DNA of 64,000 bases from Mauremys mutica (GCF_020497125.1 NC_059075.1:68963321-69027320), one strand, 5' to 3'; counted from the stretch's first letter, positions 22,495 through 34,490 are shown. Translations and numbers: made by a program. Notes: generated by a model not told the origin, from the sequence alone.

Positions 22495-22895
22495 CAGTAG
22501 CTCTTAGCCTTTCCAGACTACTGTACCCCTTTCAGGAGTCTGATTTGTCTTGCTTACCCCAAGTTTCACCTCACTTGCTTACAAAATCAGACATAAAAAT
22601 ACAAAAGTGTTACAAAGCACTATTACTGAAAAATTGCTTACTTTCTCATTTTAACCACATAATTATAAAATAAATCAACTGCAATATAAATATTGTACTT
22701 GCATTTCAGTGCATAGTATATAGAGCAGTATAAACAAGTCATTGTCTGTATGAAATTTTATTTTGTACTGACTTCGCTAGTGCTTTTTACGTAGCCTGTT
22801 GTAAAACTAGGCAAATATCTAGATGAATTGATGTGCCCCCCTGGAAGACCTCTGCATATCCCGGAGATATGAGTACCCCTAGTTGAGAACCACTG
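22495..22895. mobile_element. 401-bp hAT MITE with 8-bp TSD, nested in CR1
   Basis: Ends CAGTAGCTCTTAGCC and AGTTGAGAACCACTG, with the perfect 8-bp duplication ATCTAGTC at 22487-22494 and 22896-22903. The duplicated 8-mer is itself CR1 sequence. The interior is AT-rich and non-coding (GTACCCCTTTCAGGAGTC on the left, TACCCCTAG on the right). A fragment of the same family lies at 10998-11060. Confidence 0.95.
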
Positions 22896-23073
22896 ATCTA
22901 GTCTAACCCTCTGCCAAGATGCAGGATTGGTTATAACTAAATCATCCAAGACAGATGGCTATCCGGTCTCTTTATGAAAACCTCCAGTGAAGGACATTCC
23001 AGTTCCCTAGGCAGTTTGTTCCATTGTCTTACTGTTCTTCCAGTTAGGAAGTTTTTCCTGAGATTTAATCTAA

Positions 23074-23352
23074 GGCTATGTCTACACTACACAGCTTTTA
23101 GTGACATGGCTGCGTCGCTACAGCCGTGCCACTAAAAGTCATGCAGTGTAGCCACTGTTTGTCAGCTCTCCTGCCAACAAAAAACATCCACCCCCAACGA
23201 GCGGCGTTTGCGTTGTCGGCAGGAGACAACATACTGTTCATACTGGCTCTTGTCGCTGGCAAGACTTCTGTGTTTTGGGGTGGAGGGGGGGGGGGTTTAA
23301 CACCTCTGAAAGACAAAAGTTTTGTCATTCAATTGCCAGTGTAGACATAACC
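23074..23352. mobile_element. Harbinger-type MITE 1, nested in CR1
   Basis: Ends GGCTATGTCTACACTACACAGC and CCAGTGTAGACATAACC. Left flank TAA (23071-23073), right flank TTA (23353-23355), matching the TWA target of Harbinger elements. It contains an 11-G run near 23285-23295. Homologous to 14485-14719. It joins MITE 2 directly across the TTA trinucleotide. Confidence 0.9.
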
Positions 23353-23355
23353 TTA

Positions 23356-23631
23356 GGCTATGTCTACACTAAGAAGCTTACATGCAGCTGCAATGCTGTA
23401 AGATCTCTCATGTAGCCGCTCTGTGCTGATGGGAGAGAGCTCTCCCGTTGACATAGTTAAACCACCCCCAATGCACTGAGATAGCTATGTCAGCAGGAAA
23501 AACTCTCCTGCCAACAAAGCGCTGTCCAAACTACGTTATGCCAGCAAAACGTATGTTGCACAGGGGTGTGTTTTTTCACACCCCTGAGCGACATAAATTT
23601 TGCTGACGTAAGTGGTAGTGTAGACATGGCC
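23356..23631. mobile_element. Harbinger-type MITE 2, nested in CR1
   Basis: Ends GGCTATGTCTACACTAAGAAGC and GGTAGTGTAGACATGGCC; left flank TTA (23353-23355), right flank TAA (23632-23634). The outermost trinucleotides of the MITE 1 plus MITE 2 block are TAA on both sides, exactly the CR1 target as seen in the empty copy at 13452-13748. The interior differs from MITE 1 (GGGAGAGAGCTCTCCCG hairpin; CACAGGGGTGTG / CACACCCCTG repeat). The piece at 60289-60472 is similar. Confidence 0.9.
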
Positions 23632-24006
23632 TAAATCTGCTATGCTGTAGTTTGAACCCATTGCCTCTGTAGCAAGGGAGAATAATTTTTCTCAATTTTT
23701 TTCCCTCCCTCTCTTTTTTTTTTTATTCAATGCATGGCAGGTCATGCTTTGCTCAAACAGTGGATTAACAACACTGATTGCATATTAATCACTCATTTCA
23801 GATACCAAATCCTTATTCCCTCCTGTTCCATGTATGCAAACACTTCAATGCTTTAAAAAAATTTTTTTTAACTATTTTCTGTTTCTTTCTTATCCAGAAT
23901 CTATTGACAAAGAAGATGAAACTACCATAAAGTGTTGGCACCCCTTAATATATTCTGATAGTGTATCACAATTTTCTATACAGCTGATATAGTGATGTCT
24001 TCTATG

Positions 24007-24138
24007 TTAAGGCCCAAACCTGCAACACTTATGCATGTAAGCAACTTTACTCAGGTGAGTAACCTTAATAAATTCAATAGGACTACTCACCTGAGTAATG
24101 TCATTCACATGCATAAGTGCTTGCAGATCAGGCCCCTA
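24007..24138. repeat. Palindromic repeat, well preserved hairpin
   Basis: The left arm reads GGCCCAAACCTGCAACACTTATGCATGTAAG...ACTCAGGTGAGTA, the right arm TACTCACCTGAGTAATG...CACATGCATAAGTG.TTGCAGATCAGG, with a short loop around TTCAATAGG. The arms are about 55 nt with few mismatches. It encodes nothing and has no obvious TSD. It matches several weaker copies in the window. Confidence 0.7.
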
Positions 24139-24394
24139 AAGAGCTTTTGCTGGACTCTGGCAATTAGCACTGAATTTAATATTTTATCGGACTTCCCATT
24201 TAACTGTCTCTCCCCCTCACACACACACACATTTGGTAAGTGATCAAGGGTTTTTGTTTGTTAGTTTTTAAACAGGAACATTAGTTTCTAAATTGCCCTG
24301 ATAATTAAGTGATATCATTCACCACTGGTGCTGAATGCCTCCGAAAAACTAGGCAAGCATGTTGCAAGGCACAGGGATTCAAAAGTCTTAGGTT

Positions 24395-24490
24395 CTGTTC
24401 CTGTCGCTGCTACTGACATGGTTCATGGAGGGCATGTCTTTTCACATCTACCTGCAATATCTATCTGTAAAATGGAAATACTACTTAACT
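24395..24490 (+). repeat. MIR-like SINE fragment
   Basis: The order TTAGGTTCTGTTCCTG..., CTACTGACATGG, then CTGCAATATCTATCTGTAAAATGG and AACTGCCTCATGGG follows the core and 3' part of a MIR/CORE-SINE. The tRNA-like promoter part is not recognisable. Old and diverged. Confidence 0.5.
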
Positions 24491-24914
24491 GCCTCATGGG
24501 ATAAGGCAGGAGTCCAGATTTAATTCATTAAGGTTTTTAAAAAGCTCAGTTAAAAATTGCGGTAGTAATAGCAAAATATAATTCAATTAGTGAACAATAC
24601 AATCATTTCCAGGATGACAATAAAGAGATTTTATTTACATAAAAATTCCCTGGTAATCAAAACTAATAATAAAGGAAATATGATTTAAAAAAGAACATGA
24701 CAGCAATTTTGGTGGTTGTTGTTTTTTTAATTATAATAGTGGTTAGAATTCCCTGAAGTGAAGCTTTGGCTTTATAAACATTCTGCTAAACAAGTTGAAA
24801 ACCAGAGCTCAAATCAAAGGGGTATTTCAGGCGGCTTTCTATGGTGGGCTCACATTTTGAAAACTTCCTGGCTGATATACAAAGAAAAACAAGCAAAGAA
24901 TTCAGCCAGGCTCA

Positions 24915-25774
24915 AGCCTGGTCTACACTAGGCGTTTAAATCGGTTTTAGGAGCGTAAAACCGATTTAACGCCACAACCGTCCACACTAGGAGGCACCTT
25001 ATATCGATTTTAATGGCTCTTTAAACCGGTTTCTGTACTCCTCCCTAACGAGAGGAGTAACGCTAGTATCGGTATTACCATATCGGATTAGGGTTAGTGT
25101 GGCCGCTGATCGACGGTATTGGCCTCCGGGAGGTATCCCACAGTGCACCAGTGACCGCTCTGGACAGCATTCTGAACTCGGATGCACTGGCCAGGTAGAC
25201 AGGAAAAGCCCCGTGAAGTTTTGAAATTCATTTCCTGCTTCCCCAGCGTGGAGATCTCATCAGCACAGGTGACCACGCACAGCTCATCAGCACAGTTAAC
25301 AATGCAGTCTCCTGAGAATCGTAAAAGAGCCCCAGCATGGACTGCACGGGAGTGCGCGAGGTGTTTAAAACATTCACGATTGCGGTATTGAGCTGAGCAG
25401 GGTCCATGCTTGCTGTGCTATGGCGTCTGCACAGTTCACCAAGCAAAAAAGGCGCGAAACGGTTGTCTGCTGCTCAGGGAGGGAGGGGTGAGGCTGTACC
25501 CAGAACCACCCGCGACAATGATTTTTGCCCCATCAGGCACTGGGATCTCAACCCGGAAATGCCAAGGGGCGGGGGAGGCTGCGGGAACTATGGGATAGCT
25601 ACGGGATAGCTACCCACAGTGCAACGCTCCAGAAATCGACGCTAGCCTCGGACCATGGACGCACACCACCGATTTAATGTGTTTAGTGTGGCCGCGCGCA
25701 CTCGATTTTATAAAATCTGTTTTACAAAACCGGTTTATGCAAATTCGGAATAGTCCCGTAGTGTAGACGTACCC
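24915..25774. mobile_element. Harbinger internal-deletion derivative keeping both gene starts
   Basis: An 860-bp element with ends AGCCTGGTCTACACTAG and GTGTAGACGTACCC and flanking TCA on both sides (24912-24914, 25775-25777). From the left it keeps the start of a Myb/SANT gene on plus (near 25302: MQSPENRKRAPAWTARE). From the right it keeps the start of a transposase gene on minus (near 25407: MDPAQLNTAIVNVLNTSRT). The two meet at about 25350-25360, where everything between was deleted. Subterminal TTTAAATCGGTTTT / AAAACCGATTTAA and AAAACCGGTTTA motifs probably serve transposase binding. The protein-coding core is absent, so it depends on another copy. Confidence 0.85.
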
Positions 25775-25777
25775 TCA

Positions 25778-28172
25778 GATGCAAATGCCAAGAGGGGCAG
25801 AAACACTTTCTAAACTCAGCTTGCTTCTTTGCACCACCACCACACTGAAGACAAATACAATGCAATAAATATTTTTTAAACTTCTGATCCTGCTCTCACC
25901 CAGTTGATGCTGTTAAGCAGTTTGAACTCCCAAATTCCACATTTCTTTAAAATATAGAGTTACCTATCCCATTTGGGACAAATTCATCCTAACACAAAGC
26001 CAATGCTGAAGACCCTCTGCACTATTAAAGTCCCACTTACATCCTTAAAAAGGTGCTGAAATAGTACATAGAGCCATGTGCCAGTCTTCTGCACAGGGAC
26101 ATTTTCATCTTTTGTAAATGTTCTCCTGATCATATCCACATATGTAGTTTTACAGGTTCTATCTGAAAAGCTGTTAAAACTAATATTGTTCTTTTTTGTG
26201 AGTACCCCCCCCCCAATAAATCAGGTGCATAAATATCAGTTTAGGGACCTACCTGTAGGCTCCTATTTTTATTATCTTGCCCACATTTTTCCCTAAAACT
26301 ATTCAGAAACAAAGAACATTCAAAAATGGATACGCTGGAATTGTCAAGAAAGTAATTTGACATGCCATCATTCAACTTGAAAAGATATTCACAACAGTAA
26401 CCCTTTAAAATGAAGGCTGAGGAATTCTGTAATAAAAGGAACAGTAGACAGTTGGGTAGTACACTATGAAACAGCTGATTTATTTACATCGCAACTTCCC
26501 AAAGAGTGATCAGGAAATCTGAAACTGTCATACTAGCAGTACCATTAAAAATTAATACACTGACTGGTGACTTGGCAGTGCTATTCTAGGATTCCACAAT
26601 AAGAGAACTGTTCTTGATTTTTATACACAACCTTTGGCTTCTTAAACCAACAGGGCCCGTGTCCCTGTCTCATCAGTTATCACTGATAGCCAGTTTAGGT
26701 GCTGTATTAGTGAACTTGACTGAGGCAGGGAAAAACTGGTGAGAATACATCAAAATGGGAAGACGAAAGGTAGTAGGAAAAGAAATTCTATGATTCTGAG
26801 TGAGCTAAAATCATCTATCGTGCTGTGTCTAAATGTATAAAAATGTTTTATGTGGAAAAAGCTGTCTGGCAAACAATCTGAAAGAAACTAAATCTCCCAC
26901 AGGACATTTGTAAACAAAAAGCAAAAGAATGCAGATACAAACTTGTAAAAAGAACGACAAAATCTGCAGGTTCTATTTGCAGGAGTTTCAGGGAAGGACA
27001 ACCACACCAGCCAACTCTCTGGAGAGGGGCAACAGACTCTCATCGTCGTTTCCTAGGTCCCCAATGATTTTAACAGAAAATGCTTTAAAAAGTGATAAAA
27101 AAGGAATCAAGTTTCTGTCTGCCTCTCTAGAGGGTCATGAGACTTTGGACTTTAAATGAAACATTTTTCCACAACTGAACATTGTGTGTGCTGCATTTCA
27201 CACCTGTGTAATTTGGGGAGCCGGGGGATTTTTTTAAATTGGCAGATCAATTTTTATTTTAATGGTAGCAGTTAGAAAGTCAAGTGACATTGCATTTATT
27301 ATGCAATTTGACAGGCTCCCCTGCAATTTGCCCATTGTATCTATACCAGGAGCATTTCTAATATTTCAACATTCTGAACAATTTGAACAGCCACCATTTA
27401 AAAAAAACCTCAACCACAGAAATGGTTCTTTTTCCATCCCTGCTCTGCCCACAAGTGTCAACTTTTTTCCTAAACTCTCACTTTATTCAGTTCCATGGTC
27501 CAAGAGGCGAAACAGTCAGTCCAGGGCCAGAAACACTTTTGTGGTGCAATCTTGTGTCTGCTACAATAACTAGAAATAGAATTTTAGACTATTGGAAAGG
27601 GGAGATTTCTAGATGTTCAACTAGTTGCTAAAATGGCAGATATCAGACCTTAAATCCAGACCCCAGATATCAGACCTTAAATCCTGACAATTATGCTGTT
27701 TTGTGCTAGTCATGGGGTTTGCTCTTCCTGGGACCTAATCTTGTTAGATAAATGACTGTAAGTGTAGTAGCCAAGTTTTCCAGGCCATCCATACATGCAG
27801 GAGTCCAGCCAGGGTTCAACACCATCTTACAGAGATTTGGCCAAGTTTAATAAATTTTCAGTAAATACTGTTGTACAAACATAGAGCTACAGAGAGTGCA
27901 GTTCAGCTGTACGGCTAAGAGGGAGCAGGATGCCATGGCTTAGCCCATGTAGAGGATCCATCTCTTCTTTGTGCTACAGAATTACATTCCATGGGGCCTC
28001 ACTGCAGCACTACATGCAAGGGGATTTGGAAAGTAGACACTGGATCAATATGGTCGTCGACTGGCCATCCCCTTGCAGAACTGAGATGCAAGAAATGTAT
28101 GGACTGTTGTCAGATGCTACCAGTGTGGTGCTCTGCTCTGTCCAATGTTGATATCAGTTGGCTGCGTGCCAG
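25778..28172. other. No recognised gene; one short tandem duplication
   Basis: About 2.4 kb of AT-rich sequence. The only structure seen is a duplicated block around CAGATATCAGACCTTAAATCC (27636-27656 and again at about 27663-27683). Frames of 70-100 codons near 27.3 and 28.0 kb overlap one another and match nothing known. Confidence 0.5.
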
Positions 28173-28783
28173 TGTTCCCTCTGTGTGCTGCCCCAGCTCT
28201 GCGAAGGTAGCTTACCCAGCAGACCCCAAGAGAACCCCCAATGACCACAGACTCTAGTAAGGTACGAAGGCACCCGGGCCGGGTTTATTGTCAAAGAGAA
28301 ACACAGTCTCCAGCTCCCTGGCACAGAAGTCCAAGGTGCTGCTAACGTGCTGCTAGCTAGTACATATGTGCTCCCTGACAATGGACTCCGCTCAGTCAAT
28401 GGCAGGACTTTCCACTGCCCCTTAGGCCAGACAAAGGCATCCATTCAGGGGTGCATTCTTATACAGAGGTACAAACAAGTTACACATCACTCCTGACGTA
28501 TTGAGGTGCAGCCCCTCTACGGAGCAAGGTACAACCCTCTATGTAGTAAGGTGCCGCCTCTCACCTTGTACATTTTGGTTCAAACAAAACAACTCTATCC
28601 ATCATATTACCCTTTTGGCCCTGTCATTGGGATGGGTCAGCTTGATCCTTGTTATCTGTGTGGAGTGTACAAGCATGTGAATTTTCTGATATCTGCTGTC
28701 CAGTACCTTTTAGGTATGTCTCTTTTTGCAGCATCAGCCCTTTCCTTGCCAGTTTCTGTGAGCAGGGCCTGCCCCTGGCTCAC
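28173..28783 (-). mobile_element. LTR-like sequence, minus orientation
   Basis: On the minus strand it begins about TGTGAGCCAGGGGCAGG and ends GGCAGCACACAGAGGGAACA. It carries a TATA-like CTGTATAAG (plus CTTATA at 28458-28463) and, about 170 bases further on, an AATAAA polyadenylation signal (plus TTTATT at 28284-28289), in the spacing expected of U3-R-U5. I could not find a matching TSD, so the upstream boundary may lie up to 170 bp farther right. No internal retroviral genes are attached. Confidence 0.5.
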
Positions 28784-31700
28784 AGCTTAACTTTGCTTAA
28801 TGTTAACAAAGTCTTGACCATTACTTTAGTTCAGGCCTTAGGCCTCATACTGGGCCTCTGATAAAGGTTTATGTTTCAGGGCCTCATCTTACTACATGGA
28901 CTATTGCATTAGTGTTTGCACAACAATCAAGAGATTCCTTCTCTCCTGATGAAACACCCTCTCATCTGTATATCTCTGTACTGAGTTATTTGGTCTGAGT
29001 TCTCAAACTAGATTTTGGCCCTTGAAGTTTGTGGCCTAAATTGCTCAAAGATCCTCAGATGAAAGGTGCTGCAGTAAATAAATCCAAAGTACTAATATAT
29101 CATTGTCACCACCTCCTATCTCGGCCAGGTACACACATTATGGGGTATAGTTTTAGATGATATATTACATTCTTTGTTTTTTAAAATAAATCCTCAAAAC
29201 CTCATTCAGAATAGACTATACAGGAGGAAATTCCTTTAATGATTTGCCTCTGGTCTTAACAGAACTTATTCTGTGACAACAGAAATGTTTACACCTCAAA
29301 TTGATTTAAAGAAAGTCCAGCCTTTACTAGCAAAAATAGCTATCATCTTCACTTCACAAGATTAAGATGACACAAAAATTACAGTATTGGAGCATGTACC
29401 AGAAACAGGTGTCCAGCACCTTGGTGAAACAGCACTTATTTCCTTCAGGAAACCTGCTCACTCCAACCAAAACAATAGGAAAGTGCAAATAGTTCTGATT
29501 TTGCAACCTAGCACACAAACAGAGGAACAATTACAGTTAGTAACTGTAATTTTAAATTAAGCCCTTCAAATCCACAAAGCTTGTATGTTAATGGAAGGCA
29601 AACTGTCCACATGCAGATTTTAAAAAGAGACTGTTGTAATACATTTGAAAGTCAGAGGGATATTTTTTCACTAAAAACATTTTACCTTCAAATGATGGGA
29701 GTTGTTTCCCCTGCTCAAAACAGAGGGTTTAAAGAGTTCTGTTAATGATCCATGACCCCTTCACCAGAACTACAGCCGCACTTGTGCAGCTCCCAAACTA
29801 AGCTCAGTTGGACTGGGTCAGTAAAAAGGCCCCCAAGGAGCAACCAGGTGCTGCAGGACTATGTATGTATGGTGACTATGTATGTGGCACTCTTCTGTGA
29901 CCCAATGTACCAGGACAGTTTCTAGGGTGTTGGGTCTTTCAGATGTGATAAAACTGATGCCCTGACCACCTGTTTTCATTAAAGAGCCCATGAACTCTTT
30001 GCAAGAGTAGCAGTACTAAGTCAGTATCCCATGCCAAGTTCCAACTCAGATATTTACATATGGCCTACCTAAAATTCCCTCTGAGATTTCAATTCTACAT
30101 GGAATATTTAAGATTTAGTCTCTTCAGTGGTTATGTAATGTTGCCCTGTCTACATTACAGCATTATGAGATGAAAGCCCCACTCTTGTAAACACATATGT
30201 ACAGGCTTAATTTTAAGCATGAGTAGCACTAGTTAATTGCTTATAAGAGATGCTATAAAATTGCATACTGCTATTATATTATTCATATATTGGTTGCCCT
30301 ACTAAAGTCAATATTTAGCATAGACACCTTTAATACTTTCTTTACTGTTCTATTTAACAGCACGTAACAGAAATAAAAAGTTGTGAAAATATGTTTATAA
30401 TTCTACTGGGTTACTAACACAATTTCACAGGAGAATTAAGTTAGATTTCATATGCAATTCAAATTTTACTGCCATCTACTCTGCACATTAACCATTCTAT
30501 TAGAAATACAACAGGAAATGAGAATCCACCCCCTGCTTAGATGTTTTTATACTTATACCAGCCCCATCTCTTCAGAGCAGATGTTTAAATGCCAAGCACA
30601 TGACTAAATAAGGGAGCAGAAAGTTCTCTTTATCTATTAATGGTATTTAATTATTCATTTCAGTTTATAAAATGCGCACTTCCAAGGCACAATGTAATTG
30701 TTTTAAAAAAACACACATAAAAATGTTCAGGCTGAATATCAATACTAAAGCCTTCCCATCCACCAGAACGTAAACCCACCCCCTCCAACTCACCCACCTG
30801 CTCCTCCAGAGAAATCATGTGAAAAATATATAAGCTTTGCAACACATGAGCAGGCCAACAAATTCAGGCTCTGGCAGACAATGGGAGTGCGTTCCAGGGT
30901 TGAGGACTCTTCACTAAAAATGTCCAGCTGCCAGCTCTTTCCTGTTCATTCAATGTGCAGGCTGGACAGGAAAGGAGGGTTGTTGACCTAGTTTATATAG
31001 GTAAATGAGGTGAGGTCCAAAGCACCTCTGTCTTCTTCAGGGATTAAGGTGACACAAATAAGGAATGAAACTGAAATCTGCAACCCTCCTGCAGGATTTG
31101 CTCTAAAAATTGGAGAACGAACACTTAATGAGGCTAGAGTCAGTGCACTGTTTGAATGGTGTACAATTGTTAGCCATGAGGTCTACACATTAAATGATGA
31201 GCATAAAACCACTGAACAGTGGCCTTAATTCAATGAACATCTCCCATTGTGCAAACTAAACAAGACAGGGGTCTGGTGGAAAGAGTAGCATAAGTGATTA
31301 TGTAATTAAGCATTATATCATAACTATACACACAAGAGGCAGAGTTAAGTTTGCCCAGGCAACCTTAACATTATAAGTACAAACAGAATATGGCTTTCGA
31401 GAGCGCCTTAATATTCTTTTAATGTTTTTGTATTTATTTTCCTAAGATTCTGCTTGCTGGGTTTGGTTTTTTTAAAGAACAAGTGTGCAACAATTTGCCA
31501 GACAGCACTAGAACACACTGTTCTACATAAAGTGAATTAGGAGCCCTTGCTTCTGTCCATTCACATCCAAATCTAGCAACTGGAAGGGTGCCTGCCTCCT
31601 CCAAAATGCACTTCCACTGGTCGCATGGAGAGGGCCAGGACTTCAATGGAACCCTGCTTCTGCTTATTAAACTGTAAAATGTAAGAATTCCTAATGTTTT

Positions 31701-32013
31701 CACTTCCTAAAACTGGCAGTCAATCCAGTTTGTTACGCAATATCTTTTTTTTTTTTTTAAAAGCAGATACTCAGTCCCACAACATAAAGGATGCTCATGA
31801 TCTTCCACTGGGAATCTAATGATACTGGGCATTGATCTCAGGTACTGCTATCTTGGCACCAAGTACAAATACTCTAGTGACGATGAGACTCAATAATTGT
31901 AAATTTCCCTTTATACAAGGCCCTCAATATGGCTGCCCTGTTGTTTGCAGTATGTTCAAGGGAATGACTATTCACTCATGTAAATTAATGAAGATCATTT
32001 TATACCCTGCTTG
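28784..32013. other. No recognised gene
   Basis: About 3.2 kb, AT-rich. A piece near 29040-29100 (GATCCTCAGATGAAAGGTGCTGCAG) resembles the tail of a CORE-SINE. A T-run sits at about 31746-31759. The frame at 31010-31228 and others have no recognisable domain. Confidence 0.45.
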
Positions 32014-32021
32014 GTTTACAC

Positions 32022-32332
32022 CAGGGTTAGGCAACCTATGGCATGCGTGCCAAAGGCAGCACATGAGCTGACTTTCAGTGGCACTCACACTGCCCGGGTC
32101 CTGGCCACTGGTCCGGGGGGCTCTGCATTTTAATTTAATTGTAAATGAAGCTTCTTAAACATTTTAAAAACCTAATTTACTTTATATACAACAATAGTTT
32201 AGTTATATATTATAGACTTACAGAAAGAGACCTTCTAAAAATGTTAAAATGTATTACTGGCATGCAAAACCTTAAATTAGAGTGAATAAATGAAGACTCG
32301 GCACACCACTTCTGAAAGGTTGCCGACCCCTG
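32022..32332. mobile_element. 311-bp hAT MITE with 8-bp TSD
   Basis: Ends CAGGGTTAGGCAACCTATGG and GGTTGCCGACCCCTG, perfect 8-bp duplication GTTTACAC (32014-32021 and 32333-32340). No coding capacity. The same family is present at 50104-50413 in the same orientation, and as a longer form at 33676-34490 in the opposite orientation. Confidence 0.95.
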
Positions 32333-32340
32333 GTTTACAC

Positions 32341-33345
32341 TGTCTGCCAAGAAAGTTGTGAGTTGATTTTAAACTGGCACCTTTTTTTTTTTTTTTAAAG
32401 CTGTTAGTTTTGTGGGCCCTGACTATACTTGAGACCTGTTTCTTCAGCCTTCCATTAATGGGTAGCTGTGGTTACACACCGCTCAGTGATTAAGCATCCA
32501 TCATTGTGGGGCAGGCACTGATTGAGAGGTAACTCAGAAGAAAGCATGATGACTACTGAATAGCTGAGGTCCTTCTTACAGTGTTGTTTTACAATCTCAT
32601 TTGATAGATCAGTGATCAGTACAATCAAAACTATAGCAAAAATACTCATCTTGAAAGCATTTAACTAGTTCAAGGCTCTGTGCATATTACACCCATTCAG
32701 TGGAGTAGAAAATTGGAGTTTCATTTTTTCATCTTCCAGAGTGTCCATGGAGTTCGGTTATCACATTGCTCTACTCTTCCCTTCATCCACTGTGACAGGA
32801 GCAGTGAATTGGATTGATCAAAGTGACAGGAGGGAGAAGAAGGGGATTTTCCTTTTCTATAATCTGACCAACATTTTCACTAAGTTCTGCTCCCTACATG
32901 TAAGAATGAATCTTTTCTTACCCATAACCAGTCAAAACACTAGCCACCTGTCCAACACCATGGCTGAAACACAGTTGTTGCCAGGTTTTCTTGGCCATCA
33001 TGAATAGACATTTTCCACCAAGAGGTGTGTCAGACCAATTGCGCTACACAACCACCCCATGGCAAAGTTTTATAACCCACTTATAACAAAGCTCTTTGAA
33101 AAAACAATATCTGTATCCACCTGACTTCAGAACAATTTGCAACCCATAGTTTTTCAAATGGCATGTGCCATTCAGGCAGGCCAGCTCAGCACAACACAGT
33201 GCAACCCAACCAATCTGGAAAATTGTTCCAGGGCAGTTAGGAAGAAGACAGTTCATTTCCACCTGTTTATGTATATGTAGCTTCCTATAACTGTTCTCAC
33301 TGATCCTGCCCCATGGCTCTTGCAGGGGTGTGCAGTGGGAGGAGG
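32341..33345. other. No recognised feature
   Basis: About 1 kb. A T-run of about 16 (32381-32396) is the only low-complexity tract. The 88-codon frame at 32741-33007 has no recognisable domain or splice context. Confidence 0.45.
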
Positions 33346-33454
33346 GGCGGTGTCACAGGGTCCACACAGGTTTCCTCCTTCTCGCTCCGTGCCCTGTGCT
33401 TAGGCTGGTAAAATAAGAGTTCTCACACCTTCTTCTGGTGTTTCACCCTTGTGC

Positions 33455-33460
33455 TTTATT
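33455..33460 (-). promoter_or_regulatory. LTR polyadenylation signal
   Basis: AATAAA on the minus strand, about 165 bases downstream of the TATA box of the same LTR; consistent with an R-region end. Confidence 0.6.
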
Positions 33461-33624
33461 TTACAGTGCCACCGTGTAGTCCCCTTTATCCCCCATCAGT
33501 TATCCCCTTTCTAACCCATTCCAGGGTCTCTTGGCCCTTGAGGTTCCCTTCCTGTGGTGAGGAGACAGAGCTGTAGCCTCCTGTCCCCTCCCAGGCTAGC
33601 CTCCTAACTGAGTTTTGTTCAGGG

Positions 33625-33632
33625 CTTTTATA
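33625..33632 (-). promoter_or_regulatory. LTR TATA box
   Basis: TATAAAAG on the minus strand inside the solo LTR. The nested hAT element begins only 44 bases upstream of it and separates it from about 156 bp of the original U3. Confidence 0.6.
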
Positions 33633-33675
33633 GCCCTCCTAGCCTTCAGCCCAGCTGTCGCTGCTTAGCTTAGTC

Positions 33676-34490
33676 CAGGGGTCGGCAACCTTTCAGCAGT
33701 GGTGTTCCGAGTCTTCATGTATACACTCTAATTTAAGGCTTCGTGTGCCAGTAATACATTTTAACGTTTTTTAGAATGTCTCTCTATAAATCTATAACAT
33801 ATAACCAAACTACTGTTATATGTAAAGTAAACAAGGTTTTCAAAAATCTTTCAGAAGCTTTATTTAAAATTAAATTAAAATGCAGATCTTATTAGTTCAG
33901 TGTGATCCTTGTCCTTGCTTTTCCTTGCTGAGTTTTCCAATGTCTGGTGGCACTTATCTGGATACTTTAAGCTGCACACAGGCTTCTGAGTGATCAGTTG
34001 TTAACTGGCTGGAACCCCAGATCGACAGCTGAGGTGAGTGGAGCTGGCGGCTGGTAGGGCTGAGCAGGGCCGGAGGCCTGGACCCTGTCTGGCAGGGGGC
34101 CTGCACTGGAACTCCAACTGGAAGCAAGGCAAGTGGGGCTGCAGCGTGGACCCCGGCTGGCAAGGGGCCAGCAGCCGGAACCCCAGAGCAGCACCGGGCT
34201 GAGCGGGTCAGCCCACCCAGCTCTCAGGTTTCGGCGGTGGGCTGAGCATCTCCGCCTGCCCCCACTCTGGGGTTTCAGCCACCGGCTCCTGCCAGCCGGA
34301 TCTCAGCCCACTGCCAGCCTGGGGTTCCTTCACCCAGGCCAGCAGCGGGCGCTGTGTGGGACCGGCAGCGGGACTCAGACTGGCAAGGGGCCAGCAGTGG
34401 GAACCCCAGAGCAGCAGCGGTGCTGAGTGGCTCAGCCCACCCCGCCTGCCAACAAAAATCGGCTCGTGTGCCGTAGGTTGCCGACCCTTG
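33676..34490. mobile_element. hAT element, long form of the 311-bp MITE, inside the LTR
   Basis: Ends CAGGGGTCGGCAACC and GGTTGCCGACCCTTG with a perfect 8-bp duplication GCTTAGTC (33668-33675 and 34491-34498). The first 250 bp match, inverted, the short MITEs at 32022-32332 and 50104-50413. About 500 bp of GC-rich sequence (33930-34440) is extra, with repeated units such as GGCAAGGGGCCAGCAG and GGAACCCCAGAGCAGCA. No transposase is evident, and the Pro/Gly-rich frames here are composition artefacts. Confidence 0.93.

Larger units (their letters stand above)
22441..23700 (-). mobile_element. CR1 LINE 3' end carrying three nested DNA transposons
   Basis: The outer element is a minus-strand CR1. 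The plus strand reads TCATAGACTCCGAATCATAGG (22445 on), then, after an insertion, CTAACCCTCTGCCAAGATGCA, CAGTTAGGAAGTTTTTCCTG and, after two more insertions, ATCTGCTATGCTG...GGGAGAATAATTTTTCTCAA. Removing the inserts and one TSD copy each restores the same order as the uninterrupted copy at 13452-13748. The CR1 predates the hAT element (22495-22895) and both Harbinger MITEs (23074-23631). Confidence 0.88.

Noticed and set aside
23992..24243. 83-codon frame near 24.1 kb
   Set aside because: It reads through the palindromic repeat at 24007-24138 and has no family resemblance.
34133..34426. 97-codon frame rich in Pro/Gly/Arg
   Set aside because: Lies wholly in the GC-rich interior of the hAT element inside the solo LTR.
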